Below are positions 12,201-23,539 of a stretch of DNA of 64,000 nt, piece after piece; the first letter of the stretch is position 1; every line of letters starts with the position of its first letter. Made by a program: the position numbers and the translations under genes. The DNA is taken from contig NW_027478399.1 in assembly GCF_051014685.1 (NCBI RefSeq), positions 620,001-684,000 of the forward strand, written 5' to 3'. A model generated the notes under the pieces. It was not told the origin of the DNA and ran no database searches. It saw only the letters and a list, made by a program, of their open reading frames with translations. The DNA is from Ptiloglossa arizonensis. Its lineage: Eukaryota > Arthropoda > Insecta > Hymenoptera > Colletidae.

Positions 12201-12776
12201 ATATCTCGCGAACGGATTGACGAACTCGAGAAATTCCTGTTGCATCTGAAAGTAGAAGCTCGCCCGATTACAGCGGTATGTGTATTTTAGCCCTAGGCCA
12301 TAGTAGTTATTGGTTTCGAGTATCAGAGTTGCGAAAATTTTGATGGTTTCTCAACCATTCCTTAATTTCAAACTCCCATATCTCAGGAACGGATTGACGA
12401 ACACGAGAAATTCCTGTTGCATCGGAAAGTAGAAACTCGCCCCATTACAGTGGTGTGTGTACTTCTCCCCTAGGCCACTCCAGTTATTGGTTTCGAGTAT
12501 CAGACCAGCGATAATTTTGATGGTTTCTCAACCATTCCTTAACTTCAAAGTCCCATATCTCGCGAACGGATTGACGAACTCGAGAAATTCCTGTTGCATC
12601 TGAAAGTAGAAGCTCGCCCGATTACAGCGGTATGTGTATTTTAGCCCTAGGCCATAGTAGTTATTGGTTTCGAGTATCAGAGTTGCGAAAATTTTGATGG
12701 TTTCTCAACCATTCCTTAATTTCAAACTCCCATATCTCAGGAACGGATTGACGAACACGAGAAATTCCTGTTGCAT
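9225..12776 (+). repeat. Dimeric (354 bp) HOR with a 1,947-bp tandem duplication
   Basis: Two monomer types alternate: A (TCAGGAACGG start, CATCGGAAAG, CTTCTCCCC) and B (TCAAAGTCCC, GTAGAAGCTCG, TATTTTAGCC). TATTTTAGCC lies at 9451, 9982, 10336, 10690, 10867, 11398, 11929, 12283 and 12637, spacings of 354, 531 or 177. The pattern 9225-10829 recurs at 11172-12776, offset exactly 1,947 (11 monomers). Two private variants keep the offset: CCATTCTTTA at 10231 and 12178, and CAGCAATAAT at 9851 and 11798. The dimer was formed first and then duplicated as a larger block. Confidence 0.93.
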
Positions 12777-14521
12777 CGGAAAGTAGAAACTCGCCCCATT
12801 ACAGTGGTGTGTGTACTTCTCCCCTAGGCCACTCCAGTTATTGGTTTCGAGTATCAGACCAGCGATAATTTTGATGGTTTCTCAACCATTCCTTAACTTC
12901 AAACTCCCATATCTCGCGAACGGATTGACGATCTCGAGAAATTCATGTTGCATCTGAAAGTAGAAACACGCCCGATTACAGTGGTGTGTGTACTTTTCCC
13001 CTAGGCCATTACAGTTATTGGTTTCGAGTATCAGACCAGCGAAAATTTTGATGGTTTCTCAACCGTTCCTTAAATTCAAACTCCCATATCTCGCGAACGG
13101 TTTGACGAACTCGAGAAATTCCTGTTGCATCTGAAAGTAGAAAATCGCCCGATTACAATGGTGTGTGTACTTTTCCCCTAGGCCTTTGTAGTTATTGGTT
13201 TCGGGAATCAGACTTGCGAAAATTTTTGTGGTTTCTCAACCATTCCTTAACTTCTAACTCCCATATCTAGCGAACGGATTGACGATCTCGAGAAATTCCT
13301 GTTGCATCTGAAAGTAGAAACACGCCCGATTACAGTGGTGTGCGTACCTTCCCACTAGGCCATTCCAGTTATTGGTTTCGAGTATCAGACCAGCGAAAAT
13401 TTTGATGGTTTCTCAACCATTCCTTAACTTCAAACTCCCATATCTCGCGAACGGATTGATGATCTCGAGAAATTCCTGTTGCATCTGAAAGTAGAAACAC
13501 ACCCCATTACAGTGGTGTGTGTACTTCTCCCCTAGGCCACTCCAGTTATTGGTTTCGAGTATCAGACCAGCGATAATTTTGATGGTTTCTCAACCATTCC
13601 TTAACTTCAAAGTCCCATATCTCGCGAACGGATTGACGAACTCGAGAAATTCCTGTTGCATCTGAAAGTAGAAGCTCGCCCGATTACAGCGGTATGTGTA
13701 TTTTAGCCCTAGGCCATAGTAGTTATTGGTTTCGAGTATCAGAGTTGCGAAAATTTTGATGGTTTCTCAACCATTCCTTAATTTCAAACTCCCATATCTC
13801 AGGAACGGATTGACGAACACGAGAAATTCCTGTTGCATCGGAAAGTAGAAACTCGCCCCATTACAGTGGTGTGTGTACTTCTCCCCTAGGCCACTCCAGT
13901 TATTGGTTTCGAGTATCAGACCAGCGATAATTTTGATGGTTTCTCAACCATTCCTTAACTTCAAACTCCCATATCTCGCGAACGGATTGACGATCTCGAG
14001 AAATTCCTGTTGCATCTGAAAGTAGAAACACGCCCGATTACAGTGGTGTGTGTACTTTTCCCCTAGGCCATTACAGTTATTGGTTTCGAGTATCAGACCA
14101 GCGAAAATTTTGATGGTTTCTCAACCGTTCCTTAAATTCAAACTCCCATATCTCGCGAACGGTTTGACGAACTCGAGAAATTCCTGTTGCATCTGAAAGT
14201 AGAAAATCGCCCGATTACAATGGTGCGTGTACTTTTCCCCTAGGCCTTTGTAGTTATTGGTTTCGGGAATCAGACTTGCGAAAATTTTTGTGGTTTCTCA
14301 ACCATTCCTTAACTTCTAACTCCCATATCTAGCGAACGGATTGACGATCTCGAGAAATTCCTGTTGCATCTGAAAGTAGAAACACGCCCGATTACAGTGG
14401 TGTGAGTACCTTCCCCCTAGGCCATTCCAGTTATTATGTTCGAGTATCAGACCAGCGAAAATTTTGATGGTTTCTCAACCATTCCTTAACTTCAAACTCC
14501 CATATCTCGCGAACGGATTGA
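12440..14521 (+). repeat. 6-mer (1,062 bp) tandem duplication, two copies
   Basis: Bases 12440-13459 match 13502-14521 at an offset of 1,062. TATTTTAGCC at 12637 and 13699, and the rare TTTGACGAAC at 13101 and 14163, both fit. The copies differ by scattered substitutions, for example TTCATGTTGC near 12942 against TTCCTGTTGC in the second copy. The block overlaps the end of the dimeric HOR and includes A- and B-type monomers. Confidence 0.9.
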
Positions 14522-17169
14522 CGAACTCGAGAAATTCCTATTGCATCTGGAAGTAGAAGCTCGCCCGATTACAGCGGTATGTGTATTTTTGCCCTAGGCC
14601 ATAGTAGTTATTGGTTTCGAGTATCAGAATTGCGAAAATTTTGATGGTTTCTCAACCATTCCTTAATTTCAAACTCCCATATCTCGCAAACGATTTGACG
14701 AACACGAGAAATTCCTGTTGCATCGGAAAGTAGAAACTCGCCCCATTACAATGGTGTGTGTACTTTTCCCCTAGGCCATTCCAGTTATTGGTTTCGAGTA
14801 TCAGACCAGCGAAACTTTTGATGGTTTCTCAACCATTCCTTAACTTCAAACTCCCATATCTCGCGAACGGATTGACGAACTCGAGAAATTCCTGTTGCAT
14901 CTGAAAGTAGAAACTCGCACGATTACCACGGCATGTGTACTTTTCCCCTAGGCCATTACAGTTATTGGTTTCGAGTATCAGACCAGCGAAAATTTTGATG
15001 GTGTCTCAACCGTTCCTTAAATTCAAACTCCCATATCTCGCGAACGGTTTGACGAACTCGAGAAATTCCTGTTGCATCGGAAAGTAGAAACTCGCCCCAT
15101 TACAATGGTGTGTGTACTTTTCCCCTAGGCCATTCCAGTTATTGGTTTCGAGTATCAGACCAGCGAAACTTTTGATGGTTTCTCAACCATTCCTTAACTT
15201 CAAACTCCCATATCTCGCGAACGGATTGACGAACTCGAGAAATTCCTGTTGCATCTGAAAGTAGAAACTCGCACGATTACCACGGCATGTGTATTTTTCC
15301 CCTAGGCCTTTGTAGTTATTGGTTTCGGGAATCTGACTTGCGAAAATTTTGATGGTTTCTCAACCATTCCTTAAATTCAAACTCCCATATCTCGCGAACG
15401 GATTGACGAACTCGCGAAGTTCCTGTTGCTTCTGAAAGTAGAAACTCGCCCCATTACAATGGTGTGTGTACTTTTCCCCTAACCCATAGTAGTTATGGGT
15501 TTCCAGTATCAGACTTGCGAAAACTTTGATGGTTTGTCAACCATTCCTTAACTTCAAACTCCCATATCTCGCGAACGGATTGACAAACTCGAGAAACTCC
15601 TATTGCATCTGAAAGCAGAAACTCGCCCGATTACATCGGTGTGTGCATTTTTGCCCTAGGCCATAGTAGTTATTTGTTTCGAGTATCAGACTTGCGAAAA
15701 TTTTGATGGTTTCTCAACCATTCCTTAACTTCAAACTCCCATATCGCGCGAACGGATTGACGAACACGAGAAATTCCTACTGCATCTGACAGCAGAAACT
15801 CGCCCGATTTCAACGGTATGTTTACTTTTCCCCTAGGCCATTCCAGTTATTGGTTTCGAGTATCAGACCAGCGAAAACTTTGATGGTTTCTCAACCATTC
15901 CTTAATTTCAAACTCCCATATCTCGCGAACGGATTGACGAACTCGCGAAGTTCCTGTTGCTTCTGAAAGTAGAAACTCGTCCCATTACAATGGTGTGTGT
16001 ACTTTTCCCCTAACCCATAGTAGTTATGGGTTTCGAGTATCAGACTTGCGAAAATTTTGATGGTTTGTCAACCACTCCTTCACTTGAAACTCCCATATCT
16101 CGCGAACGGATTGACGAACTCGAGAAATTCCTATTGCATCTGAAAGCAGAAACTCGCCCGATTACACCGGTATGTGTATTTTTGCCCTAGGCCTCTGTAG
16201 TTATTGGTTTCGAGTATCAGACTTGCGAAAATTTTGATGGTTTCTCACCCGTTCCTTAAATTCAAACTCCCATATCTCGCGAACGGATTGACGAACTCGA
16301 GAAATTCCTATTGCATCTGAAAGCAGAAACTCGCCCGATTACACCGGTATGTGTATTTTTGCCCTAGGCCTCTGTAGTTATTGGTTTCGAGTATCAGACT
16401 TGCGAAAATTTTGATGGTTTCTCACCCGTTCCTTAATTTCAAACTCCCATATCTCGCGAACGGATTGACGAACTCGAGAAATTCCTCTTTCATCTGAAAG
16501 TAGAAACTCGCCCGATTACAACGGTATGTGTATTTTCCCCTAGGCCATTGTAGTTATTGGTTTCGAATATCAGACATTCGAAAATTTTGATCGTTTCTCA
16601 ACCATTCCTTAACTTCAAACTCCCATATTATGCGAACGGATTGACGAACTCGAGAAATTCCTATTGCATCTGAAAGCAGAAACTCGCCCGATTACATCGG
16701 TATATGTATTTTTGCCCTAGGCCATAGTAGTTATTGGTTTCGAGTTTCAGACTTGCGAAAATTTTGATGGTTTCTTAACCATTCCTTAAATTCAAACTCC
16801 CATATCTCGCGAACGGATTGACGAACACGAGAAATTCCTATTGCATCTAACAGCAGAAACTCGCCCGATTTCAACGGTATGTGTACTTTTCCCCTAGGCC
16901 ATTCCAGTTATTGGTTACGAGTATCAGACCAGCGAAAATTTTGATGGTTTCTCAACCATTCCCTAGCTTCAAACTCCCATATCTCGCGAACGGATTGACA
17001 AACTCGAGAAATTCCTGTTGCCTCTGAAAGTAGAAACTCGCCCCATTACAATGGTGTGTGTACTTTTCCCCTAGGCCATTCCAGTTATTCGTTTCCAGTA
17101 TCAGACTTGCGAAATTTTTTATGGTGTCTCAACCATTCCTTAACTTCAAACTCCCATATCTCGCGAACG
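14522..17169 (+). repeat. Heterogeneous satellite with 2-mer and 1-mer duplications
   Basis: No long HOR is visible here. A 354-bp tandem duplication covers about 14,705-15,291; the rare GATTACCACG occurs at 14921 and 15275. Two adjacent, almost identical monomers lie at about 16,090-16,440, with ATTACACCGG at 16161 and 16338, offset exactly 177. The other monomers are divergent and may be older; the first TTCGAA-hairpin monomer is at 16561. Confidence 0.85.
16561..16583 (+). other. Perfect 7-bp hairpin class TTTCGAA / TTCGAAA
   Basis: Arms TTTCGAA and TTCGAAA flank a 9-nt loop (TATCAGACA). The common monomer has TTTCGAG and TTGCGAAA, pairing over five bases only. Eight perfect copies start at 16561, 26117, 30895, 38504, 39742, 42041, 54964 and 63641; the last has TATCAGACG in the loop. 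Most are in 176-bp monomers with one T fewer in the TATTTTCCCC run. Confidence 0.85.
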
Positions 17170-18762
17170 GATGGACGAACTCGAGAAATTCCTGTTTCAT
17201 CTGAAAGTAGAAATTCGCCCGATTACAACGGTATGTGTATTTTTCCCCTAGGCCATTGTAGTTATTGGTTTCGAGTATCACACATGCGAAAATTTTTATG
17301 GTTGCTCAACCATTCCTTAACTTCAAACTCCCATATCTCGCGAACGGATTGACGAACTCGAGAAATTCCTCTTGCATCTGAAAGTAGAAACTCGCCCCAT
17401 TACAATGGTGTGTGTACTTTCTCCCTAACCCATAGTAGTTATGGGTTTCGAGTATCAGACTTGCGAAAATTTTGATGGTTTGTCAACCATTCCTTAACTT
17501 CAAACTCCCATATCTCGCGAACGGATTGACGAACTCGAGAAACTCCTATTGCATCTGAAAGCAGAAACTCGCCCGATTACAACGGTATGTGTATTTTTGC
17601 CCTAGGCCTCTGTGGTTATTGGTTTCGAGTATCAGACTTGCGAAAATTTTGATGGTTTCTCAACCGTTCCTTAAATTCAAACTCCCATATCTCGCGAACG
17701 GATGGACGAACTCGAGAAATTCCTGTTTCATCTGAAAGTAGAAATTCGCCCGATTACAACGGTATGTGTATTTTTCCCCTAGGCGATTGTAGTTATTGGT
17801 TTCGAGTATCACACATGCGAAAATTTTTATGGTTGCTCAACCATTCCATAACTTCAAACTCCCATATCTCGCGAACGGATTGACGAACTCGAGAAATTCC
17901 TCTTGCATCTGAAAGTAGAAACTCGCCCCATTACAATGGTGTGTGTACTTTTCCCCTAACCCATAGTAGTTATGGGTTTCGAGTATCAGACTTGCGAAAA
18001 TTTTGATGGTTTGTCAACCATTCCTTAACTTCAAACTCCCATATCTCGCGAACGGATTGACGAACTCGAGAAACACCTATTGCATCTGAAAGCAGAAACT
18101 CGCCCGATTACAACGGTATGTGTATTTTTGCCCTAGGCCTATGTGGTTATTGGTTTCGAGTATCAGACTTGCGAAAATTTTGATGGTTTCTCAACCGTTC
18201 CTTAAATTCAAACTCCCATATCTCGCGAACGGATTGACGAACTCGAGAAATTCCTGTTGCATCTGAAAGTAGAAACTCGCCCGATTACAACGGTATGTGT
18301 ATTTTTCCCCTAGGCGATTGTAGTTATTGGTTTCGAGTATCACACATGCGAAAATTTTTATGGTTGCTCAACCATTCCTTAACTTCAAACTCCCATATCT
18401 CGCGAACGGATTGACGAACTCGAGAAATTCCTCTTGCATCTGAAAGTAGAAACTCGCCCCATTACAATGGTGTGTGTACTTTTCCCCTAACCCATAGTAG
18501 TTATGGGTTTCGAGTATCAGACTTGCGAAAATTTTGATGGTTTGTCAACCATTCCTTAACTTCAAACTCCCATATCTCGCGAACGGATTGACGAACTCGA
18601 GAAACACCTATTGCATCTGAAAGCAGAAACTCGCCCGATTACAACGGTATGTGTATTTTTGCCCTAGGCCTATGTGGTTATTGGTTTCGAGTATCAGACT
18701 TGCGAAAATTTTGATGGTTTCTCAACCGTTCCTTAAATTCAAACTCCCATATCTCGCGAACG
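17170..18762 (+). repeat. 3-mer (531 bp) HOR, three copies
   Basis: Units start at 17170, 17701 and 18232 and end at 18762, each 531 bp. All three carry GTATCACACATGCG with a CACACA change seen nowhere else, and each has one perfect AACCCATA/TATGGGTT hairpin (17427, 17958, 18489). Units 2 and 3 share GGCGATTGTAG, unit 1 has GGCCATTGTAG. The third unit begins with a different first half-monomer, suggesting the crossover lay inside that monomer. Confidence 0.92.
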
Positions 18763-21700
18763 GATTGACGAACTCGAGAAATTCCTGTTGCATCTGAAAG
18801 TAGAAACTCGCCCGATTACAAGGGTATGTGTATTTTTCCCCTAGGACTTTGTAGTTATTGGTTTCGGGAATCAGACTTGCGAAAATTTTGATGGTTGCAC
18901 AACCATTCCTTAACTTCAAACTCCCATATCTCGCGAACGAATTGACGAACTCGACAAATTCTTCTTGCATCTGAAAGCAGAAACTCGCCCGATTACAGCG
19001 GTGTGTGTATTTTTCCCCTAGGCCTTTGTAGTTATTTGTTTCGAGTATCAGACTTGCGAAAATTTTGATGGTTTCTCAACCATTCCTTAACTTCAAACTC
19101 CCATATCTCGGGAACGGATTGACGACCACGAGAAATTCCTATTGCATCTGAAAGCAGAAACTCGCTCGATTGCAAGGGTACGTGTATTTTTGCCCTAGGC
19201 CATAGTAGTTATTGGTTTCGAGTATCAGACATGCGAAAATTTTGATGGTTTCTCAACCATTCCTTATCTTCAAACTCCCATATCTCGCGAACGAATTGAC
19301 GAACTCGAGAAATTCTTGTTGGATCTGAAAGCAGAAATTCGCCGGATTACAGCGGTATGTGTATATTTGCCCTAGGCCATAGTAGTTATTGGTTTCGAGT
19401 ATCAGACTTGCGAAAATTTTGATGGTTTCTCAACCATTCCTTTATTTCAAACTCCCATATCTCGCGAACGGATTGACAAACTCGAGAAATTCCTGTTGCA
19501 TCTGAAAGTTGAAACTCGCCCGATTACAGTGGTGTGTGTACCTTCCCCCTAGGCCATTCCAGTTATTGGTTTCGAGTATCAGACCAGCGAAAATTTTGAT
19601 GGTTTCTCAACCATTTCTTAACTTCAAACTCCCGTATCACGCGAACGGATTGACGAACTCGAGAAATTCCTATTGCATCTGAAAGCAGAAACTCGCGCGA
19701 TTACAACAGTATGTGTATTTTTCCCCTAGGCCTTTGTAGTTATTTGTTTCGAGTATGAGACCTGCGAAAATTTTGATGGTTTCTCAACCATTCCTTAACT
19801 TCGCACTCCCATATCTCGCGAACGGATTGACGAACACGAGAAATTCCTCTTGCATCTGAAAGTAGAAACTCGCCCGATTACAACGGTGTGTGTACTTTTC
19901 CCCTAGGCCATTCCAGTTATTGGTTTCGAGTATCAGACCAGCGAAAATTTTGATGGTTTCTCAACCATTCCTTAACTAAAACTCCCATATCTCGCGAACG
20001 GATTGACGAACTCGGGAAATTCCTGTTGCATCTGAAAGTAGAAACTCGCACGATTACAACGGCATGTGTATTTTTCCCCTAGGCCTTTGTAGTTATTCGT
20101 TTCGGGAATCTGACTTGCGAAAATTTTGATGGTTTCTCAACCATTCCTTAACTTCAAACTCCCATATCTCGCGAACGAAATGACGAACTCGAGAAATTCC
20201 TATTGCATCTGAAAGCAGAAATTCGCCCGATTACAACGGTATGTGTATTTTTGCCCTAGGCCTCTGTAGTTATTGGTTTCGAGTATCAGACTTGCGAAAA
20301 TTTTGATGGTTTCTCAACCATTCCTTAATTTCAAACTTCCATATCTCGCGAACGGATTGACGAACTCGCGAAGTTCCTGTTGCTTCTGAAAGTAGAAACT
20401 CGCCCCAATACAATGGTGTGTGTACTTTTCCCCTAACCCATAGTAGTTATGGGTTTCGAGTATCAGACTTGCGAAAATTTTGATGGTTTGTCAACCATTC
20501 CTTAACTTCAAACTCCCAAATCTCGCGAAAGGATTGACGAACTCGAGAAACTCCTATTGCATCTGAAAGCAGAAACTCGCCCGATTACAACGGTATGTGT
20601 ATTTTTGCCCTAGGCCTCTGTAGTTATTGGTTTCAAGTATCAGACTTGCGAAAATTTTGATGGTTTCTCAACCGTTCCTTAAATTCAAACTCCCATATCT
20701 CGCGAACGGATTGACGAACTCGAGAAATTCCTGTTGCATCTGAAAGTAGAAACTCGCCCGATTACAGCGGTATGTGTATTTTTTCCCTAGGCCATAGTAG
20801 TTATTGGTTTCGAGTATCAGAGTTGCGAAAATTTTGTTGGTTTGTCAACCATTCCTTAATTTCAAACTCCCATATCTCAGGAACGGATTGACGATCTCGA
20901 GAAATTCCTGTTGCTTCTGAAAGTAGAAACTCGCCCCATTACAATGGTGTGTGTACTTTTCCCCTTAGGCCATTCCAGTTATTGGTTTCGAGTATCAGAC
21001 CAGCCAAATTTTTGATGGTTTCTCAACCATTCCTTAACTTCAAACTCCCATATTAATGGAACGGATTGACGAACTCGAGAAATTCCTATTGCATCTGAAA
21101 GCAGAAACTCGCCCGATTACATCGGTGTGTGCATTTTTGCCCTAGGCCATAGTAGTTATTTGTTTCGAGTATCAGACTTGCGAAGATTTTGATGGTTTCT
21201 CAACCATTCCTTAACTTCAAACTCCCATATCGCGCGAACGGATTGACGAACTCGACAAATTCTTCTTGCATCTGAAAGCAGAAACTCGCCCGATTACAAC
21301 GGTATGTGTATTTTTCCCCTAGGCCATTGTAGTTATTGGTTTCGAGTATCAGACTTGCGAAAATTTTGATGGTTTCTCAACCATTCCTTAACTTCAAACT
21401 CCCATATCTTGCGAACGGATAGACGAACTCGAGAAATTCCTGTTTCATCTGAAAGTAGAAATTCGCCCGATTACAACGGTATCTGTATTTTTCCCCTAGG
21501 CCATTGTAGTTATTGGTTTCGAGTATCAGACTTGCGAAAATTTTGATGGTTTCTCAACCATTCCTTAATTTCAAACTCCCATATCTCGCGAACGGATTGA
21601 CGAACTCGACAAATTCTTCTTGCATCTGAAAGCAGAAACTCGCCCGATTACAACGGTATGTGTATTTTTCCCCTAGGCCATTGTAGTTATTGGTTTCGAG

Positions 21701-21940
21701 TATCAGACTTGCGAAAATTTTGATGGTTTCTCAACCATTCCTTAACTTCAAACTCCCATATCTTGCGAACGGAAAGACGAACTCGAGAAATTCTTCTTGC
21801 ATCTGAAAGCAGAAACTCGCCCGATTACAGCGGTGTGTGTATTTTTCCCCTAGGCCTTTGTAGTTATTTGTTTCGAGTATCAGACTTGCGAAAATTTTGA
21901 TGGTTTCTCAACCATTCCTTAACTTCAAACTCCCATATCT
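18763..21940 (+). repeat. Re-used left-end module followed by a new 15-mer block
   Basis: From about 18.66 to 19.75 kb the sequence follows 6.10-7.18 kb at an offset of 12,567 (71 x 177), including GATTGACGACCACGAG at 19117 and the CCCGTATCACGCG monomer at 19630. It then changes to a series that returns at 23.7 and 28.3 kb, marked by CTTAACTAAA at 19971. That monomer is 176 bp because of a 1-bp loss; a +1 in the TCCCCTTAGG monomer near 20.95 kb restores the phase. The cassette marker ATTAATGG is at 21052. Confidence 0.85.
19630..19646 (-). other. CENP-B-box-like motif, complete core match
   Basis: Same monomer type in the re-used left-end module; 71 monomers from the copy at 7063. Confidence 0.5.
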
Positions 21941-23009
21941 CGCGAACGAATTGACGAACTCGAGAAATTCTTGTTGGATCTGAAAGCAGAAATTCGCCGG
22001 ATTACAGCGGTATGTGTATATTTGCCCTAGGCCATAGTAGTTATTGGTTTCGAGTATCAGACTTGCGAAAATTTTGATGGTTTCTCAACCATTCCTTTAT
22101 TTCAAACTCCCATATCTCGCGAACGGATTGACAAACTCGAGAAATTCCTGTTGCATCTGAAAGTTGAAACTCGCCCGATTACAGTGGTGTGTGTACCTTC
22201 CCCCTAGGCCATTCCAGTTATTGGTTTCGAGTATCAGACCAGCGAAAATTTTGATGGTTTCTCAACCATTTCTTAACTTCAAACTCCCGTATCACGCGAA
22301 CGGATTGACGAACTCGAGAAATTCCTATTGCATCTGAAAGCAGAATCTCGCGCGATTACAACAGTATGTGTATTTTTCCCCTAGGCCTTTGTAGTTATTT
22401 GTTTCGAGTATGAGACCTGCGAAAATTTTGATGGTTTCTCAACCATTCCTTAACTTCACACTCCCATATCTCGCGAACGGATTGACGAACACGAGAAATT
22501 CCTCTTGCATCTGAAAGTAGAAACTCGCCCGATTACAACGGTGTGTGTACTTTTCCCCTAGGCCATTCCAGTTATTGGTTTCGAGTATCAGACCAGCGAA
22601 AATTTTGATGGTTTCTCAACCATTCCTTAACTAAAACTCCCATATCTCGCGAACGGATTGACGAACTCGGGAAATTCCTGTTGCATCTGAAAGTAGAAAC
22701 TCGCACGATTACAACGGCATGTGTATTTTTCCCCTAGGCCTTTGTAGTTATTCGTTTCGGGAATCTGACTTGCGAAAATTTTGATGGTTTCTCAACCATT
22801 CCTTAACTTCAAACTCCCATATCTCGCGAACGAAATGACGAACTCGAGAAATTCCTATTGCATCTGAAAGCAGAAATTCGCCAGATTACAACGGTATGTG
22901 TATTTTTGCCCTAGGCCTCTGTAGTTATTTGTTTCGAGTATCAGACTTGCGAAAATTTTGATGGTTTCTCAACCATTCCTTAACTTCAAACTCCCATATC
23001 TCGGGAACG
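21941..23009 (+). repeat. Truncated copy of the 19.4-kb module
   Basis: TTCCTTTATT at 22092 is 2,655 bp (15 monomers) after the one at 19437 and 1,238 bp (7 monomers less 1 bp) before the one at 23330. The copy follows the 19.4-kb module until about 22.92 kb, where it jumps back to the ATTTGTTTCGAGTATCAG and GGGAACGG monomers that start the next module. CTTAACTAAA lies at 22626. Confidence 0.85.
22285..22301 (-). other. CENP-B-box-like motif, complete core match
   Basis: In the truncated module copy at 21.9-23.0 kb, exactly 15 monomers after the site at 19630. Confidence 0.5.
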
Positions 23010-23522
23010 GATTGACGACCACGAGAAATTCCTATTGCATCTGAAAGCAGAAACTCGCTCGATTGCAAGGGTACGTGTATTTTTGCCCTAGGCCATAGTA
23101 GTTATTGGTTTCGAGTATCAGACATGCGAAAATTTTGATGGTTTCTCAACCATTCCTTATCTTCAAACTCCCATATCTCGCGAACGAATTGACGAACTCG
23201 ATTAATTCTTGTTGGATCTGAAAGCAGAAATTCGCCGGATTACAGCGGTATGTGTATATTTGCCCTAGGCCATAGTAGTTATTGGTTTCGAGTATCAGAC
23301 TTGCGAAAATTTTGATGGTTTCTCAACCATTCCTTTATTTCAAACTCCCATATCTCGCGAACGGATTGACAAACTCGAGAAATTCCTGTTGCATCTGAAA
23401 GTTGAAACTCGCCCGATTACAGTGGTGTGTGTACCTTCCCCCTAGGCCATTCCAGTTATTGGTTTCGAGTATCAGACCAGCGAAAATTTTGATGGTTTCT
23501 CAACCATTTCTTAACTTCAAAC

Positions 23523-23539
23523 TCCCGTATCACGCGAAC
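23523..23539 (-). other. CENP-B-box-like motif, complete core match
   Basis: First of two sites in copy 1 of the 26/27-mer HOR. Confidence 0.5.

Noticed and set aside
17056..17352. Plus-strand frames of 80-98 codons at 17056, 45368, 45722 and 61127
   Set aside because: All four are the same pair of monomer types (GCGAAATTTTTT followed by ATGGACG) and show the 59-residue period of the satellite.
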